Origin: CAYZJB01 sp964478735
Lineage (GTDB): Bacteria; CLD3; SB21
Length of the DNA: 64,000 bases
Assembly: GCA_964478735.1 (NCBI GenBank)
Contig: CAYZJB010000001.1
Location: 186,001-250,000 of the forward strand
Reading direction: 5' to 3'
Shown here piece after piece: positions 62,418 through 64,000 of this stretch. The notes beneath the pieces are model-generated. The model searched no databases and was not told the origin of the DNA. It saw only the letters and a program-made list of their open reading frames with translations. Made by a program: the position numbers and the translations under genes. Position 1 is the first letter of the stretch, and each line of letters opens with the position of its first letter.

Positions 62418-64000
62418 TTGAAAAGGGACGTCCTGTTCAAACTCTCCATTTGTATTACGTTCATGATTTTGCCCGCCGTGGCGCAACGACAAAACGTGTA
62501 TTTCGATCATCTCACCATCGAGGAAGGGCTTTCTCAAAGTTCCGTTCATGTCGTCATTCAAGACCGCTACGGTTTTATGTGGTTCGGTACGGCCGGCGGG
62601 CTCAATCGATACGACGGATACACGATCGAGCGGTACACTCACAACCTCCTCGATACGACTACCATCGCCAACGACTGGATTACACAGCTTCATGAGGATG
62701 TTTCGGGTCGGATATGGATCGGGACGGCGGGCGGTCTTAGCGTTTATCATCCTCCGGTCAATCGTTTTTCATCGGTTGCACTCAACGATCAGGGGGCGCT
62801 GGGAACATCGATCACCGATCTGCTGACGGACACGTCGGGCAGGGTCTGGGCGGCGACGCGACAGGGACTTTTTCGTTATGATCCGGACGCCGGTACATCG
62901 AAGCTCGTCATGTCGGCACCGGTCACGGCGCTGGGTTATGAATCGCCGGGAACATTTTGGGTCGGTACGGCGGACTCGCTGATTCTTGTTTCATCGGTCG
63001 ACGGATCGAGGGCGGGATTCGCGATCCGGCTTCCGGTGACGTCGCTGCGCCGCGATCACGCCGGTCACCTGTGGATTGGCTCTGACGACGGCTTGATGCG
63101 CCTCGATCGTTCGCGTTCGCGGCTGGAACCGATGACGATTTTGCGAAAGCACCTCGGTAAAAATCCGCGCATCTTCAAACTGTACGAAGACCGCGGGGGA
63201 TGGATGTGGCTGGGTACGGCGGCGGACGGTTTGTTGAAACTGGATCCTAAACGGGAAAAAGTGATTGCGTACGCCTACGATCATCTGGATCCGGGAAGTC
63301 TCGGCCGGGGCGAAGTCCAGGCTATTTTCGAAGACCGAACGGGGATTCTGTGGGTCGGAACGAGCCTTGGCGGCATTTCCAAACTCAGCAAAACGCGTGG
63401 ACGTTTTAAACTGGCCCGCCATGAAGAAGGGGAAGGCGTTCTCGAGCATAATATCTGGTCGATTACAGAAGACCGCGACGGCAATTTATGGTTTGCAACG
63501 GAATCCGGGTTGTGCTTTCTGGATCGTGGGGCCAACCGGTATCATCACGTGACGGTCGAAGGGATGCCGCGCCGGTTACTGTATCTCCATGAGGATCCGA
63601 CCGGTCATTTGTGGATCGGCGGGACGGACGAATTGATCCGTATGGATCGTAAGACGAGTGCCGTTCGGTTCTATCGTCATCGCGATGAAGATTCTACCTC
63701 ACTGTCAAAGGGTGATGTACGTGCCGTTTTCACGGAGGATAACGTATTATGGGTCGGCACGTCGAGCGGACTGGACCGCCTCGATCTGACAACGGAGACA
63801 TTTTCGAGACCGCTCCCGGTGCGGGGCTCCGTCCAGTGTCTGAGCAGTGATCCGAATGGAAATCTGTGGGTGGGCACGATGTCGGGTCTGTACCGCATTG
63901 ATCCATACCGGCAGGGGGTAACCACGTTCGAACGCACAACGGAGACGGAAGGCGCGCTGAGCCATCCATTTGTTCTTTCGATCTACCCGGAGCCCGGCGG
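62418..64000 (+). CDS. Reg_prop beta-propeller sensor protein (3' end outside window)
   Basis: An uninterrupted frame of 527 codons to the window edge. The TTG start gives a good signal peptide (MKRDVLFKLSICITFMILPA); a later ATG at 63 percent of that signal would leave it too short, and no strong ribosome site is seen. Then reg_prop repeats follow (FDHLTIEEGLSQSSVHVVIQ, DRYGFMWFGTAGGLNRYDGY, VSGRIWIGTAGGLSVY, RTGILWVGTSLGGISKL). In the family the unseen remainder would hold more propeller, a Y_Y_Y domain, a membrane helix and a kinase or regulator. It is the second such sensor in the window. A palindrome TTGACC-TTG-GGTCAA lies about 85 bases upstream (62320-62334). Confidence 0.88.
   Translation, partial: MKRDVLFKLSICITFMILPAVAQRQNVYFDHLTIEEGLSQSSVHVVIQDRYGFMWFGTAGGLNRYDGYTIERYTHNLLDTTTIANDWITQLHEDVSGRIWIGTAGGLSVYHPPVNRFSSVALNDQGALGTSITDLLTDTSGRVWAATRQGLFRYDPDAGTSKLVMSAPVTALGYESPGTFWVGTADSLILVSSVDGSRAGFAIRLPVTSLRRDHAGHLWIGSDDGLMRLDRSRSRLEPMTILRKHLGKNPRIFKLYEDRGGWMWLGTAADGLLKLDPKREKVIAYAYDHLDPGSLGRGEVQAIFEDRTGILWVGTSLGGISKLSKTRGRFKLARHEEGEGVLEHNIWSITEDRDGNLWFATESGLCFLDRGANRYHHVTVEGMPRRLLYLHEDPTGHLWIGGTDELIRMDRKTSAVRFYRHRDEDSTSLSKGDVRAVFTEDNVLWVGTSSGLDRLDLTTETFSRPLPVRGSVQCLSSDPNGNLWVGTMSGLYRIDPYRQGVTTFERTTETEGALSHPFVLSIYPEPG

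Overview
This window looks like a contig from a Gram-negative bacterium of the FCB superphylum (Bacteroidota, Ignavibacteriota, KSB1 or Calditrichota-like). The evidence is the gene content: DUF2851 and DUF3078 proteins, a PorV/UPF0164-type outer-membrane protein next to a helix-hairpin-helix beta-barrel, two large sensors with two-component-regulator (reg_prop) propellers, an OstA-like LptA, and an LptC/LptB set. GC is moderately high. Genes usually carry Shine-Dalgarno sites, and three promoters with TTGACA-like and TATATT-like boxes can be read, which fits less well with the promoter style of Bacteroidia proper. Phylum placement is inference.

Layout. 0-6 kb: an ApbE fragment, a four-CBS protein, then a leftward proteostasis operon (Hsp20, Lon, receiver-histidine kinase). 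6-10.3 kb: tRNA-Leu with a partial duplication of its 3' end, a reg_prop sensor kinase, and a gene graveyard (PIN toxin, antitoxin fragment, IS110 remnant). 10.3-19 kb: a leftward peptide/oligomer ABC importer cluster (fused double ATPase, two diverged permeases, exported protein, membrane-anchored binding protein, large lipoprotein), interrupted by dispersed palindromic repeats. 19-24.4 kb: decayed genes, a pRiA4b ORF-3-like protein, a scaffold gap of exactly 100 N, an outer-membrane pair, and a small-protein/nucleotidyltransferase module. 24.4-31.3 kb: methyltransferase, SDR, Tat-exported Mn-type superoxide dismutase, pterin dehydratase, an RRM protein behind a leader that ends in a terminator hairpin, UbiA-like prenyltransferase, XdhC-like protein and biotin ligase. 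31.3-36.2 kb: leftward operon of DUF1573-cytochrome c, B12-binding domain, HAD, rRNA methyltransferase, GmhA-like isomerase and amidohydrolase. 36.4-42.3 kb: rightward recO-lptC-ostA-lptB-rpoN-uxs series, tightly overlapped. 42.3-53.2 kb: tadA, DUF3078, hybrid kinase, NlpC/P60 lipoprotein, RND exporter, lytic transglycosylase, DUF2851. 54-58.8 kb: an unusual unit of a transmembrane beta-helix/J-domain protein, a histidine kinase, an OmpR-type regulator and a small exported protein. 58.8-64 kb: dnaE, then the start of a second reg_prop sensor that runs off the window.

How it works together. Much of the window is envelope biology: LPS export (LptC/OstA/LptB), sugar-nucleotide supply (UXS, GmhA-like), murein hydrolases (SLT, NlpC/P60), an RND exporter, outer-membrane barrels, and sensors that probably watch the envelope. 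The most unusual element is the predicted inner-membrane protein whose extracytoplasmic half is a parallel beta-helix and whose cytoplasmic end is a J-domain with an HPD motif. It is translationally coupled to a two-component system.

Intergenic DNA carries at least five different families of palindromic or hairpin-forming sequence, which suggests an active history of small non-autonomous elements. No CRISPR array, rRNA operon, prophage or complete insertion sequence was seen.
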